A stretch of 64,000 nucleotides of DNA, taken from assembly GCA_945860385.1 (NCBI GenBank), contig CAMAQD010000014.1, forward strand, positions 41,755 through 105,754, read 5' to 3'. The stretch's first letter is position 1. Every line of letters begins with the position of its first letter. The notes under the pieces were generated by a model. That model did no database searches. It was not told the DNA's origin and saw only the letters and a list, made by a program, of their open reading frames with translations. This stretch comes from Flavobacterium psychrophilum. Its GTDB lineage: Bacteria; Bacteroidota; Bacteroidia; Flavobacteriales; Flavobacteriaceae. The position numbers and the translations under genes are program-made. Shown here in pieces: positions 34,701-44,194 of the stretch.

Positions 34701-36595
34701 TATGATTTTAAAATGTATTTATTGTTGGGTTTAATGGCAATTTTATTGTTCTCCAATAAGTTTTGCAAAGCAAAGATAACTTCGTCTTCGCTATTTTTTG
34801 TCAGTTTTTGAATTTCTCTTGAATTTAATTCTTGTATTTTTAGTAATGCAATGATTTTTTCTGACACCACAGAACCATCGTTAGATTTCTTTTTTTTGGA
34901 AATACAGTACGAACAAATTCCGCAATCTTTATCTACTTTTTCTCCAAAATAATTCAGAATCAGCTTGCTTTTGCAAACTTTCTTCTCATTAATATAATGT
35001 AAAACCGATTCGAATTGGGCGACTTTTTGTTTGTTTTGGTTTTCCAAATATTTTGAAACTCGATTAATGGTTCTTTCGTCTTCGCGAACCTCGTTGAAAA
35101 TAATCGTAGCATCATTATTTTTTTTATGATAATCAATAATTTCAAGCCCTTTTAATTTTTCAAAAACAGAAAGGATTGCCGCTTCTTCGCAACTGGATTT
35201 TTTTGCAATTAAAGATACATTTATGGGGGTTTGCGATTCATAAATTCCCGGATATGTTCGAACTAAGGACAATATTATAGGTTCTTCATTTGAATTCAAA
35301 CTCATATATCGAATGACTTCTTTGGATTCAATAATAAATTGCATCGTGATTTTCTCTGTATACTCTTGTGACATACTCAAAATTCCTTGACGGTCTAAAA
35401 ACTGGATAGCGTTGAAAGTCTTCAAGGTTGGAAACCCATATTTTTGGCAAAAATGATTTAAATTGAACGAAAATTGTTCGTTGATTCCTTCGCCGTAAGC
35501 GATTCGGAAATACGTACACAATTTGATGTAAATCTGGGTAAGTAATATTTTATCGGGCAATACATTTATAAACTGGCTTTGCGCTTGAAGTTTGTCAGAT
35601 GGACTGGTGAGAATTATGGCAAAAGCCTTTTCCTCATCTCTTCCTGCACGACCGGCTTCCTGATAATAACTTTCAATACTTTCAGGTAAATGAATATGAA
35701 TGACCGTTTTTACATTCGATTTGTCGATTCCCATTCCAAAAGCATTGGTGGCAACGATAATCTGAGCTTCCTCATTCATCCAAAGACTCATGTTTTTCTC
35801 TTTCTCTTTAACAGATAATCCTCCGTGGTAAAAAGTAGCTTTGAATCCTAAGGATTGCAATTGTGAGGCAGTATCCGAGCACGATTTCCTATTTCGGACA
35901 TATATGATAGAAGGCTGTGGATTCTTCTTTAAAATTTGCTCCATTCGATACAATTTGTCTTCGACTTCAAAAACCATATAGGCAATGTTTCTTCGGGCAA
36001 ATGATTTTGTGAAAATAGCCGGATTTTCTACTCCCAATTGCAGAATTACATCGGCAAGAACCGTTTTTGTTGCCGAAGCAGTGAGAGCTAAGAATGGAAC
36101 TTTTGGAAAATGGGTTTTAAGATTGGCAATTTTCAAATAGGCAGGCCGAAAATCGTGACCCCATTGCGACACACAATGCGCTTCATCGATGGCGATGAGA
36201 TTGATAGGCAGATTTTTGATGCGTTCCAAAATCCAATCCGACTGCAAACGCTCTGGCGATAAATACAAGAATTTATAATTCCCGAATTCGCAATTATCCA
36301 ATAGCGTAATCATTTCGTCCGACTGAATTCCGCCAGTCAATGCGATAGCTTTGATGTTGAGATTTTGTAAGCGTTGCACTTGATCCTTCATCAAGGCTAC
36401 CAAGGGCGAAATAACTAAGCAAATTCCGTCTTTCATCAAGGCAGGAACCTGAAAACAAATTGATTTTCCGCCGCCTGTGGGCATCAGCCCAAAAGTGTCT
36501 TTACCGTCCATAACCGAATTGATAATTTCGACTTGTGGCGACCTAAATTTGTCGTGTTTCCAATATTTTTGAAGAATTGCTAATGCTTCAGCCAT
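34700..36595 (-). CDS. recQ: ATP-dependent DNA helicase RecQ
   Basis: A 631-residue RecQ helicase. Walker A is MPTGGGKS (about 38-45), the DEAH box is IAIDEAHCVSQWGHDFRP (about 133-150) and motif VI QEAGRAGRDEE is near 310. The C-terminal half has the zinc-binding cysteines (CKSKLILNYFGE, then CGICSYC) but ends soon after, so the winged-helix/HRDC part is short or divergent. It unwinds DNA during recombination and fork repair. Transcribed together with fmt. Confidence 0.95.
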   Translation of the reverse strand: MAEALAILQKYWKHDKFRSPQVEIINSVMDGKDTFGLMPTGGGKSICFQVPALMKDGICLVISPLVALMKDQVQRLQNLNIKAIALTGGIQSDEMITLLDNCEFGNYKFLYLSPERLQSDWILERIKNLPINLIAIDEAHCVSQWGHDFRPAYLKIANLKTHFPKVPFLALTASATKTVLADVILQLGVENPAIFTKSFARRNIAYMVFEVEDKLYRMEQILKKNPQPSIIYVRNRKSCSDTASQLQSLGFKATFYHGGLSVKEKEKNMSLWMNEEAQIIVATNAFGMGIDKSNVKTVIHIHLPESIESYYQEAGRAGRDEEKAFAIILTSPSDKLQAQSQFINVLPDKILLTQIYIKLCTYFRIAYGEGINEQFSFNLNHFCQKYGFPTLKTFNAIQFLDRQGILSMSQEYTEKITMQFIIESKEVIRYMSLNSNEEPIILSLVRTYPGIYESQTPINVSLIAKKSSCEEAAILSVFEKLKGLEIIDYHKKNNDATIIFNEVREDERTINRVSKYLENQNKQKVAQFESVLHYINEKKVCKSKLILNYFGEKVDKDCGICSYCISKKKKSNDGSVVSEKIIALLKIQELNSREIQKLTKNSEDEVIFALQNLLENNKIAIKPNNKYILKS

Positions 36596-36654
36596 TAAAA
36601 AAAGTTGTTGATTAGCTTAAAAAAATTAAAAACTCAGCAATTAAAACTCCCAAA

Positions 36655-37203
36655 CTATTTAGAAATTTCATCTAAGATAAATAAAATTCTGTTATCAAGG
36701 GTGTCTTTTGGAACTTCTATGAGTTCGTAACCATAATTTTGATAGGTTTCCACGAGGTGATTGTGGATGAGTTTTGCTTGTTCAAAGTTTTCATATCGGG
36801 CTTCATCACTTTCATAAATTTCCTCCCAAGGCGGAAGAATAAAGATTTTTGTGTATAAATTATCGCGGCAAGCCAAGTCAAAATGTACAGGATAACTGTC
36901 GCCTATGTAGTGCATATAAGCCAAAACATCTGGAATTCCACGGTCGATAAAAACAATGTTTTGGGTTTCTATTAAAGCGTTTTTATATTGGTTTTTTCTT
37001 CCTTCTAATAATAATTCACTGAAAAGCAAAGGGTTTTCAAGAAACAATTGTTCGATTCCTTCTTTTTTTGCTTCTAAGGTTACTTGTCTTGAAATTTCGG
37101 GATAACAGCAAAAACCTTTTTCTACTAATCCATCGATGATAGTACTTTTTCCTGTTCCCGGACCGCCTATGATTACTATAATTTCTTTGCTCACGTTTTT
37201 CAA
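36655..37203 (-). CDS. AAA-family ATPase/kinase (AAA_28, NadR-like)
   Basis: A 182-residue P-loop protein. IIGGPGTGKST at about 11-21 is Walker A, and FIDRGIPDVLAYMHY (about 85-100) is the lid-proximal segment of the AAA_28 family, related to the ribosylnicotinamide kinase part of NadR. The substrate is unknown; a small-molecule kinase is likely. Only non-ATG starts are available: TTG at 37203, or GTG at 37194, which gives MSKEIIVIIGG. It lies 59 nt upstream of recQ on the same strand. Confidence 0.8.
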   Translation of the reverse strand: MKNVSKEIIVIIGGPGTGKSTIIDGLVEKGFCCYPEISRQVTLEAKKEGIEQLFLENPLLFSELLLEGRKNQYKNALIETQNIVFIDRGIPDVLAYMHYIGDSYPVHFDLACRDNLYTKIFILPPWEEIYESDEARYENFEQAKLIHNHLVETYQNYGYELIEVPKDTLDNRILFILDEISK

Positions 37204-37367
37204 ATAAGGCGCAAATTTACCTAAAGTAATCGTAATTCCGAAACATTATTTCGAGCAATAGCGTTCTTTCTTTTCGAAAATGGAACACTCTAAATTTAAA
37301 TAATAATTTTTCAAAATGTGTAATCTAAAATCTCTAATCTAAACTCTAAAATGTAATTTCAAAACCG

Positions 37368-37375
37368 TATATTTG
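37368..37375 (+). promoter_or_regulatory. Possible -7 element (TATATTTG) for the DUF493 gene
   Basis: TATATTTG matches TAnnTTTG and lies 19 nt before the start. There is no clear -33 TTG. The preceding bases contain short TCTAAA/ATCTAAA repeats (37320-37350). Confidence 0.45.
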
Positions 37376-37394
37376 CTTTTATTTTAATTTTAGA

Positions 37395-37691
37395 ATGGAT
37401 ACAGAAAAAGAAAAAGAAACCCGAGAGTTTTATGAACGGTTAAAAGTAGAGTTGGATCTGAGTTCAACTTGGCCATCAATATATTTATTTAAATTTATTG
37501 TGCCTTCTGAAAAAGAGAATATTCTTCAAGTGGAAGAAGCATTCGATTGCATGGGAGCAGTTATTAAAACTACAAAATCCAAAACTGGTAAATTTACAAG
37601 TATTTCTGTCGATGTTATGATGAAAAATTCTCAAGAAATAATTGATAAATACATAGAATTATCTACTATTAAAGGTATTATTTCCCTATAA
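37395..37691 (+). CDS. DUF493 family protein (YbeD-like)
   Basis: The 98-residue protein has the ferredoxin-like DUF493 fold: YLFKFIVPSEKENILQVEEA, then SKTGKFTSISVDVMMKNSQE, then a final strand IKGIISL. Relatives include E. coli YbeD, which resembles an ACT-type regulatory domain. Its function here is unknown. It is 2 nt upstream of the DUF4290 gene, so they are co-transcribed. Confidence 0.85.
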   Translation: MDTEKEKETREFYERLKVELDLSSTWPSIYLFKFIVPSEKENILQVEEAFDCMGAVIKTTKSKTGKFTSISVDVMMKNSQEIIDKYIELSTIKGIISL

Positions 37692-37693
37692 AT

Positions 37694-38419
37694 ATGAACA
37701 CAAAATATATAAAAGAAGTTGCAAACGATGTTGTTCATCATTTGGAATACAACGCCGAGCGAACTCACCTAATTATTCCTGAATATGGTCGTCACTTGCA
37801 AAAGTTGATTGATCAGGCCACTAGTATTGAAGATAGGGACGAGCGCAACAAGGCCGCAAAATACATCATACAAGTTATGGGAAGTTTGAATCCTCATTTG
37901 CGTGATGTTCCAGATTTTCAGCACAAATTATGGGATCAAATCTTTATAATGTCCGATTTTAAATTGGATGTAGATTCACCTTATCCGGTGCCAACTCGTG
38001 AAGTATTACAGTTGAAACCAGATGTTTTAAAATATCCGCAAAACTTTCCGAAATACCGATATTATGGGAATAACATTAAGTATATGATTGATGTTGCCAA
38101 CAAATGGGAGGATGGCGAAATGAAAAATGCTTTGGTAAAAGTGATTGCCAATCATATGAAAAAATCCTATTTGAGTTGGAATAAAGACACCGTGAAAGAC
38201 GATGTTATTTTCGAACATTTATACGAATTGTCGGGCGGAAAATTAAATATGCTACAAAGCACCGAAGAGCTTTTAACCACCACTGATTTATTGCGAACCA
38301 ACAAGAGAGTTTCCAATAAAATCACCCCTCCTGGACAACCCAAAATCCAAAGCAACAAGAATATCAAGACTGGAAAGACAAATCCGACTCATAAAAATCA
38401 AAACAGAAAACCTTTATAA
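37694..38419 (+). CDS. DUF4290 domain protein
   Basis: A 241-residue protein made almost only of the DUF4290 domain, a family found essentially in Bacteroidetes. It includes DVVHHLEYNAERTHLIIPEY, YGRHLQKLID and PHLRDVPDFQHKLWDQIF. The C-terminal ~30 residues are basic and rich in Lys, Asn and Thr. No enzymatic motif is visible. It lies 2 nt after DUF493 and 80 nt before murA; conserved neighbourhood with murA suggests a housekeeping role, but this is inference. Confidence 0.85.
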   Translation: MNTKYIKEVANDVVHHLEYNAERTHLIIPEYGRHLQKLIDQATSIEDRDERNKAAKYIIQVMGSLNPHLRDVPDFQHKLWDQIFIMSDFKLDVDSPYPVPTREVLQLKPDVLKYPQNFPKYRYYGNNIKYMIDVANKWEDGEMKNALVKVIANHMKKSYLSWNKDTVKDDVIFEHLYELSGGKLNMLQSTEELLTTTDLLRTNKRVSNKITPPGQPKIQSNKNIKTGKTNPTHKNQNRKPL

Positions 38420-38499
38420 AACAGTTATAATTTTAGGTTATGAGTTTGTTGCAGGCAATCCATAACTTCTTATTGATAACCCATTTAACCAAAAAAAAT

Positions 38500-39810
38500 A
38501 TGGGAATATTTAAAATTGAAGGTGGAATTTCACTAAAAGGAGAAATCACACCACAAGGAGCAAAAAACGAAGCATTACAAATATTATGCGCCATATTATT
38601 AACAACCGAGAAGGTAACGATTAATAATATTCCGGATATTATCGACATTAATAAATTGATTGCCCTTTTGGGAAATTTGGGTGTCAAAATTCAAAAAAAC
38701 GGAGCGGGTTCTTATACGTTTCAAGCTGATGATGTAAATGTAAACTATTTAGAAACCGAAGCTTTTAAGAAAGAAGGCGGAGCACTTCGAGGTTCTATTA
38801 TGATTGTTGGACCGCTTTTGGCACGATTTGGAAAAGGATATATTCCAAAACCGGGTGGAGATAAAATTGGAAGACGAAGATTGGATACTCATTTTGAAGG
38901 GTTTATTAATCTTGGTGCTAAATTTAGGTACAATAGAGAAGATCATTTTTATGGAGTAGAAGCTCCCGACGGTTTAACCGGGGCAGATATGTTACTAGAC
39001 GAGGCTTCAGTTACCGGAACAGCAAATATTGTAATGGCAGCGGTTTTGGCCAAAGGAACCACTACCATTTATAACGCAGCTTGTGAGCCTTATTTGCAAC
39101 AATTGTGTAAAATGTTGAATGCAATGGGAGCAAAAATCACCGGAGTGGGTTCAAATTTATTGAGTATCGAAGGTGTTGAAAGCCTTACGGGATGTACGCA
39201 TAGAATTCTTCCAGATATGATTGAAATTGGCAGTTGGATTGGATTGGCAGCGATGACCAGAAGCGAAATTACCATTAAAGATGTAAGTTGGGAAAACTTG
39301 GGGTTGATCCCAAATGTTTTCCGAAAATTGGGGATAACTTTAGAAAAAAGAGGTGATGACATTTACATTCCTGCACACAAAGAGGGTTATCAAGTAAAGA
39401 CGGATATTGACGGTTCAATTCTCACTGTTTCTGATGCTCCTTGGCCAGGTTTTACGCCTGATTTATTGAGTATTGTTCTTGTTGTGGCAACCCAATGCAA
39501 AGGCGACGTTTTGATTCATCAAAAAATGTTCGAAAGCCGTTTGTTTTTCGTCGATAAATTAATTGATATGGGAGCCAAAATCATTTTGTGTGATCCACAC
39601 CGTGCTGTGGTAATTGGTCACGATTTCAAATCACAACTAAAAGCAACAACGATGTCATCGCCAGATATTAGAGCAGGAATCTCCTTATTGATTGCTGCAC
39701 TTTCTGCCAAAGGAACCAGTACAATTCAAAATATCGAACAAATCGATAGAGGTTACGAACGAATTGATGAACGATTAAGGGCTATTGGGGCAAAAATCAT
39801 AAGAGCATAA
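38500..39810 (+). CDS. murA: UDP-N-acetylglucosamine 1-carboxyvinyltransferase (MurA) with Asp at the catalytic position
   Basis: The enzyme transfers enolpyruvate from PEP to UDP-GlcNAc, the first committed step of peptidoglycan synthesis. The 436 residues start MGIFKIEGGISLKGEITPQG; KNEALQ (22-27), RGSIMIVGPLLAR and the C-terminal DIRAGISLLIAAL and IDRGYERIDERL are all standard. The loop that in E. coli reads GGCTIGARPVDLH is here KPGGDKIGRRRLDTH, so the catalytic Cys115 position is Asp121. Such a change is known to give fosfomycin insensitivity in other bacteria. I choose ATG 38500, as an upstream start at 38440 adds an unconserved 20 residues. Confidence 0.96.
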   Translation: MGIFKIEGGISLKGEITPQGAKNEALQILCAILLTTEKVTINNIPDIIDINKLIALLGNLGVKIQKNGAGSYTFQADDVNVNYLETEAFKKEGGALRGSIMIVGPLLARFGKGYIPKPGGDKIGRRRLDTHFEGFINLGAKFRYNREDHFYGVEAPDGLTGADMLLDEASVTGTANIVMAAVLAKGTTTIYNAACEPYLQQLCKMLNAMGAKITGVGSNLLSIEGVESLTGCTHRILPDMIEIGSWIGLAAMTRSEITIKDVSWENLGLIPNVFRKLGITLEKRGDDIYIPAHKEGYQVKTDIDGSILTVSDAPWPGFTPDLLSIVLVVATQCKGDVLIHQKMFESRLFFVDKLIDMGAKIILCDPHRAVVIGHDFKSQLKATTMSSPDIRAGISLLIAALSAKGTSTIQNIEQIDRGYERIDERLRAIGAKIIRA

Positions 39811-39832
39811 TCCTATACACTATAAAAACACT

Positions 39833-39868
39833 AAACCTCAAAGAGTTTAAAATCCTTTGAGGTTTTAT
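39833..39868 (+). terminator. Terminator after murA
   Basis: AAACCTCAAAG (39833-39843) pairs with CTTTGAGGTTT (39855-39865) around an 11-nt loop, ending in a short T run. It lies directly before the cation transporter gene. Confidence 0.7.
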
Positions 39869-39878
39869 AATTATCCAA

Positions 39879-40751
39879 ATGACAAACGAACAAACTGCAG
39901 TTAGGGCAACTTATTTTAGTATTGTAAGCAACGCATTATTGGCGTTAATAAAAGGCTTGGCTGGTTTTTTTGGACATTCGTATGCTTTGACAGCAGATGC
40001 CATCGAGTCAACTACAGATATTTTTTCTTCGTTTTTAGTTTTATTTGGAATCAAATATTCGAACAAACCTGCAGACGAAAATCATCCTTATGGCCACGGT
40101 CGAGCTGAACCCTTAATTACTTTTTTGGTGGTTGGTTTTTTGATTACTTCGGCAACCATTATTGCTCACGAAAGTATTACTAACATCGGGGTTTCACATA
40201 AATTGCCGGAGTCTTGGACGTTAATTGTTCTTGCAGTTATAATTTTATGGAAGGAATATTCATTTCGTTTAGTAATGAGGCGAAGCAAAGAAGCCAATAG
40301 TTCTTCGCTTAAGGCAGATGCTTGGCATCATAGAAGCGATGCTATAACATCTGTGGCTGCATTTATTGGAATATCTATTGCATTATTTTTTGGAAAAGGC
40401 TACGAATCGGCCGATGATTTAGCGGCACTTTTTGCCTCTGGATTTATTTTCTACAATAGCTATAAAATTTTCAGACCCGCATTAGGAGAAATAATGGACG
40501 AAAATTTATACGACGATTTAATTATCGAAATCAGGAAAGTTTCCATTGAAGTAAAAGGAGTTGAAAGTACCGAAAAATGTTTTATCCGAAAAGCTGGAAT
40601 GAAATACCACGTTGATTTGCACGCCATTGTCAACGCTAATATCACGGTAAAAGAAGGTCACGACATATCGCATTTGTTAAAAGATACTTTGCGAGCAGAA
40701 ATCCCTGAATTAGGACACGTTTTGATTCATATTGAGCCTTCTTATCACTAA
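39879..40751 (+). CDS. Cation diffusion facilitator family transporter
   Basis: A 290-residue inner-membrane antiporter with six helices. DAIESTTDIFSSFLVLFGIK holds the first metal-site acidic pair, NHPYGHGRAEPL is the family signature, and DAWHHRSDAITS (about 148-159) provides the HxxxD pair of the second transport helix. The C-terminal cytoplasmic domain (about 210-290) ends with HVLIHIEPSYH. The family exports Zn2+, Fe2+, Co2+ or Cd2+ in exchange for protons; the actual ion cannot be read. It begins 11 nt beyond the murA terminator. Confidence 0.92.
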   Translation: MTNEQTAVRATYFSIVSNALLALIKGLAGFFGHSYALTADAIESTTDIFSSFLVLFGIKYSNKPADENHPYGHGRAEPLITFLVVGFLITSATIIAHESITNIGVSHKLPESWTLIVLAVIILWKEYSFRLVMRRSKEANSSSLKADAWHHRSDAITSVAAFIGISIALFFGKGYESADDLAALFASGFIFYNSYKIFRPALGEIMDENLYDDLIIEIRKVSIEVKGVESTEKCFIRKAGMKYHVDLHAIVNANITVKEGHDISHLLKDTLRAEIPELGHVLIHIEPSYH

Positions 40752-40863
40752 TTATAATCGTAAAGGTTTTATTAGACAATAAAGATTTTTCAGGTAAGTA
40801 TGAATAAAGTTGAAAATGAAATTATAGTATTATCTTTTTTTGATAAAATGGAATTTTTAATAC

Positions 40864-41757
40864 TTATTTTTTCTTCAGTTTTTCTCTAAAAAAATCGATG
40901 GTTCGTGTCCAAGATAGGGTTGCAGCTTTTTCGTCGTATCGTGGAGTGGTATTGTTGTGAAAACCGTGATTTACTCCTTCATAGAAATAAGCAGTGTGTT
41001 CCACTATGTTTTTTTTGAGAATGGTTTCAAAAGCTGGCCATCCTTCATTTACTCTGGTGTCTAAACCAGCAAATTGCAACAGAAGCGGTGTGGTTATTTT
41101 TTCGGCATCTTCGGCAGTGGGTTGTCCACCATAATAAGGCACTGCAGCAGCCAAAGTTGGGATTTTTACTGCCATCATATTGGCAATCCAACCGCCAAAA
41201 CAAAATCCTACCACGCCAATAGAACCATTACAATCTTTGTGTGATTTTAAGTAGTCGTAAGCAGCAATAAAATCTTCTAACATTTCTTCACGTGTACGTT
41301 TTTTTTGTAGTTCTCTTCCAACATCATCATTTCCTGGATATCCTCCCAGTGGTGACAAAGCATCTGGAGCTAAGCTGATAAAACCTTCCACAGCCAACCT
41401 TCTTCCGACATCTTCAATATAAGGATTGAGTCCGCGGTTTTCGTGTACAACAATGATTCCAGGAAGTTTTTTTCTGGTTTTTGTAGGTTGGGACAAAAGT
41501 CCTTTGATGTTTCCTCCACCTTTTGGAGAATTATAAATTATGAATTCTGATTTCAACCTTGGGTCATCCGATTTTATAATAACCGAATCGACATAATTTG
41601 GTGTCATAAAACTAAGAAGCGTGGGTAATGTTAGACTTCCTACAGCAAAAATCGACAATTTTTCGATGAACTGTCTTCTTTCGATTTTATTGTGAGCGTA
41701 GTCATCATACAAATCAAATACTTCCTGACTGATGTCTGCTTTGGTCAATTTTTTCAT
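40864..41757 (-). CDS. Dienelactone hydrolase family protein, probable exported
   Basis: The 297-residue alpha/beta-hydrolase has VVGFCFGGWIAN as nucleophile elbow (Cys in place of Ser, as in dienelactone hydrolase), LLLQFAGLDTRVN for the Asp and YEGVNHGFHN for the His. Near the N-terminus ERRQFIEKL followed by a hydrophobic stretch resembles a twin-arginine export signal with a long leader, as in many periplasmic relatives. The substrate is unknown. It lies about 100 nt beyond the aromatic catabolism genes on the same strand, after a 217-nt spacer, and could belong to that regulon. Confidence 0.85.
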   Translation of the reverse strand: MKKLTKADISQEVFDLYDDYAHNKIERRQFIEKLSIFAVGSLTLPTLLSFMTPNYVDSVIIKSDDPRLKSEFIIYNSPKGGGNIKGLLSQPTKTRKKLPGIIVVHENRGLNPYIEDVGRRLAVEGFISLAPDALSPLGGYPGNDDVGRELQKKRTREEMLEDFIAAYDYLKSHKDCNGSIGVVGFCFGGWIANMMAVKIPTLAAAVPYYGGQPTAEDAEKITTPLLLQFAGLDTRVNEGWPAFETILKKNIVEHTAYFYEGVNHGFHNNTTPRYDEKAATLSWTRTIDFFREKLKKK

Positions 41758-41974
41758 AATAGCTGTTTTGGAGCAACCAATTTAGAAAATAAAATCATTG
41801 CCACAACATTACTACCAATTTCACATTTAGAATTTTAATTTATTTTGGTTATTTCTTCAAGAGGTTTAATCTAAGCTACCAATAAAAGGGTTTTTTACTC
41901 TACTAAATTCAAGAACTGATTTTATAAATAAGCAGCGAAATAACCTAAATATTTAGATAATTTGTAACAGAAAA

Positions 41975-42871
41975 TTAGGCGCAAAACAAAGTAATTATTG
42001 CCATCTCTACATCAGCATTATCCAAATGCTTTTTTACAATTAAATGAAGTTGTTTATATTTTTCTTCTAAATTAAATATTTTTAAAATAGCATAAACTTC
42101 TTGATTTTTTTTGCATTTTTCAATTGACTCAAGTGAAGGTTTCTCGGCGCTATTTCCTAATCTTCCCAAATCGTTTCCCGTTAAAATAAAACTGTTCTTT
42201 GCATGCATTGGCAAAGCATCCACTCCAATACCTTTGCTGTATATGGGTTTTGGAATTTCGAATAGTGAATTTTTGTCCGCTCTGGAATACCAATTTCCTC
42301 CCATACGTGCTACCAAATCTAGTTTTTCAGGATCTAAGTTTCCATCATTTCCTTTGTATTCATCTCTAATATGAATGTTTACTACTCTGGAAATAATTAA
42401 ATTACCCGCTCCTCCCGCGGTACCTAATTCGATAACATTATCAACAATACATTCAAACGAAATTGGGGCTTCGGCAACTCTTGGTGGTGTTATTTTATCA
42501 GAAGCAATGGGGGTAAATCCTGATTTAATAAATTCATTAACTTCTTTTCCATATTCCGTACTTGAAAGCGACATTTGTTCCACCATTGGAAAATTAACAA
42601 TATTAATCACTACCTCTTTGACTTCTTTTATGTTTTCATAAGTGTGCTTTGTTGTGTTGTCTTTCACTCTTCTGGCTGGTGAAAAAATCAGTATTGGTGG
42701 GTTTGCACTAAAAACATTAAAAAAACTAAATGGACTCAAATTTACATTTCCATTTTTATCTATGGTGCTTGCCAATGCAATAGGTCTTGGAGCAACAGCA
42801 GTCAATAATATTTGCTGCAGTTCTATTGTAGAAATTGAATTTGGGTCTATTGTAGAGGTTGTTTCTTTCAT
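41975..42871 (-). CDS. Flavin reductase-like (FMN-binding split-barrel) protein
   Basis: A 298-residue protein with the flavin reductase/FMN-binding split barrel: IELQQILLTAVAPRPIALAS, NLSPFSFFNVFSANPPILIF and the conserved GNLIISRVVNIHI. The C-terminal third (about 210-298) is extra and unassigned. It starts 11 nt after the fumarylacetoacetase stop, so it is the last gene of the aromatic amino-acid operon. The function is inferred as an FMN-dependent accessory step; a missing isomerase activity is an open possibility. Confidence 0.8.
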   Translation of the reverse strand: MKETTSTIDPNSISTIELQQILLTAVAPRPIALASTIDKNGNVNLSPFSFFNVFSANPPILIFSPARRVKDNTTKHTYENIKEVKEVVINIVNFPMVEQMSLSSTEYGKEVNEFIKSGFTPIASDKITPPRVAEAPISFECIVDNVIELGTAGGAGNLIISRVVNIHIRDEYKGNDGNLDPEKLDLVARMGGNWYSRADKNSLFEIPKPIYSKGIGVDALPMHAKNSFILTGNDLGRLGNSAEKPSLESIEKCKKNQEVYAILKIFNLEEKYKQLHLIVKKHLDNADVEMAIITLFCA

Positions 42872-42882
42872 TCGAAATTAAT

Positions 42883-44118
42883 TTATAATGCTGGTAAAAG
42901 CTGCGATTTGACTTCACCAAAACCAACTCTAATGCCATCCTTTTCGCAATAGCCTCTCATTATTACGGTGTCGAAATCTTCAATAAAAGTTCTTTTTTCA
43001 CCATCATTTAATATTAGTGGTTTTTGACCTCCCCACGAAAGCTCTAACATTGAGCCATAGCTGTTAGGTTCTTTTCCACTGATTGTTCCCGATGCCATTA
43101 AGTCGCCTATTTTTATATTGCAGCCATTGCTGGTATGATGTGCTAATTGCTGTGACATGTTCCAATACATATATTTGAAATTAGACTGGGAGACTATTGT
43201 TTCTTTACTGTCTTCGGGTTGAATCGCTACTTCTAAATTGATGTCGTAGTTTTTTAATCCATCATATTCCAAATAGGGCAACACCTTTGGTTCTTGTTCA
43301 GGCCCTTTTACTGTAAAAGGTTCTAAAGCTTCTAAAGTTACCACCCAAGGTGACATAGATGAGCCGAAGTTTTTTGCCAAAAACGGCCCTAGCGGAACGT
43401 ATTCCCATTTTTGAATGTCTCTTGCAGACCAATCGTTGAAAAGTACTTTTCCAAAAATATAATGCTCAGCGTCAGCTGTATTAATTTTTTCTCCCAAATT
43501 CGTATTCTTGCCAATAATAAACCCCATTTCTAGTTCAAAGTCTACTCGAGACGACGCTTTAAATACCGGCGAATCTGAATTAGGAGGCAGAACTTGCCCC
43601 ATAGGTCTGTGGATATTTTCGCCACTTACTATAATTGATGAGGATCTCCCGTGATATCCTACAGGCAAATGCTTCCAATTGGGTAAAAGTGCGTTATCCG
43701 GATCACGAAACATCATACCTACATTGGTTGCATGCTCTTTACTGGAATAGAAATCAGTATAATCTCCAATAGAAACCGGCAAATGCATTTGAACATCGCT
43801 CTGCAATAAAAACAGGTTTTTGCTATTTCTAAAAACAGAATTTTCGTCGCATAATTCCTTTTGAATAATTTCTCGAACCTTTGTCGTTTTGTTTTTACCT
43901 AAAGCAATAAAATCATTTAAAAATTTGTTTTTTAAATGGCTCTTTTTAATCTTTAATCCTTTGAATATGCCTAGTTTTCTGGCAACAACCAAATCTACTA
44001 TTTGATTGCCAATCGCTATGCAAACCCTCGGTTTTATCGAATGAGTTGAATAAATTCCAAAAGGAATATTATAAATCGTAAAATCGGATTGATCTGGTAT
44101 TGTAACCCAAGTTTTCAT
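42883..44118 (-). CDS. fahA: Fumarylacetoacetase
   Basis: The enzyme splits fumarylacetoacetate into fumarate and acetoacetate, the last step of tyrosine catabolism. It has an N-terminal SH3-like domain and a C-terminal FAH barrel. DYTDFYSSKEHATNVGMMFR contains the catalytic His and the acidic metal ligands, KASSRVDFELEMGFIIGKNT the Ca/Mg-binding Glu pair, and NDWSARDIQKWEY the substrate loop. I use ATG 44118 (411 residues); a TTG at 44139 would add seven residues without support. It is 76 nt downstream of the hydroxylase gene. Confidence 0.95.
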   Translation of the reverse strand: MKTWVTIPDQSDFTIYNIPFGIYSTHSIKPRVCIAIGNQIVDLVVARKLGIFKGLKIKKSHLKNKFLNDFIALGKNKTTKVREIIQKELCDENSVFRNSKNLFLLQSDVQMHLPVSIGDYTDFYSSKEHATNVGMMFRDPDNALLPNWKHLPVGYHGRSSSIIVSGENIHRPMGQVLPPNSDSPVFKASSRVDFELEMGFIIGKNTNLGEKINTADAEHYIFGKVLFNDWSARDIQKWEYVPLGPFLAKNFGSSMSPWVVTLEALEPFTVKGPEQEPKVLPYLEYDGLKNYDINLEVAIQPEDSKETIVSQSNFKYMYWNMSQQLAHHTSNGCNIKIGDLMASGTISGKEPNSYGSMLELSWGGQKPLILNDGEKRTFIEDFDTVIMRGYCEKDGIRVGFGEVKSQLLPAL

Positions 44119-44194
44119 GTGTGTTTTATTTTGTTTCAAAATGAATCAAAATTGATTGTTGCTGTCTATCTTTTTCTGACTCAAATCTTATTAT

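Noticed and set aside
37320..37352. Short TCTAAA/ATCTAAA repeats before the DUF493 gene, considered as CRISPR-like or iteron array
   Set aside because: Units are 6-8 nt, irregular and few; simple AT-rich repetition.
42111..42881. Three consecutive plus-strand ORFs opposite the flavin-reductase-like gene
   Set aside because: They exactly mirror a well-supported minus-strand gene, have no family features and share its codon-phase artefacts; antisense shadows.
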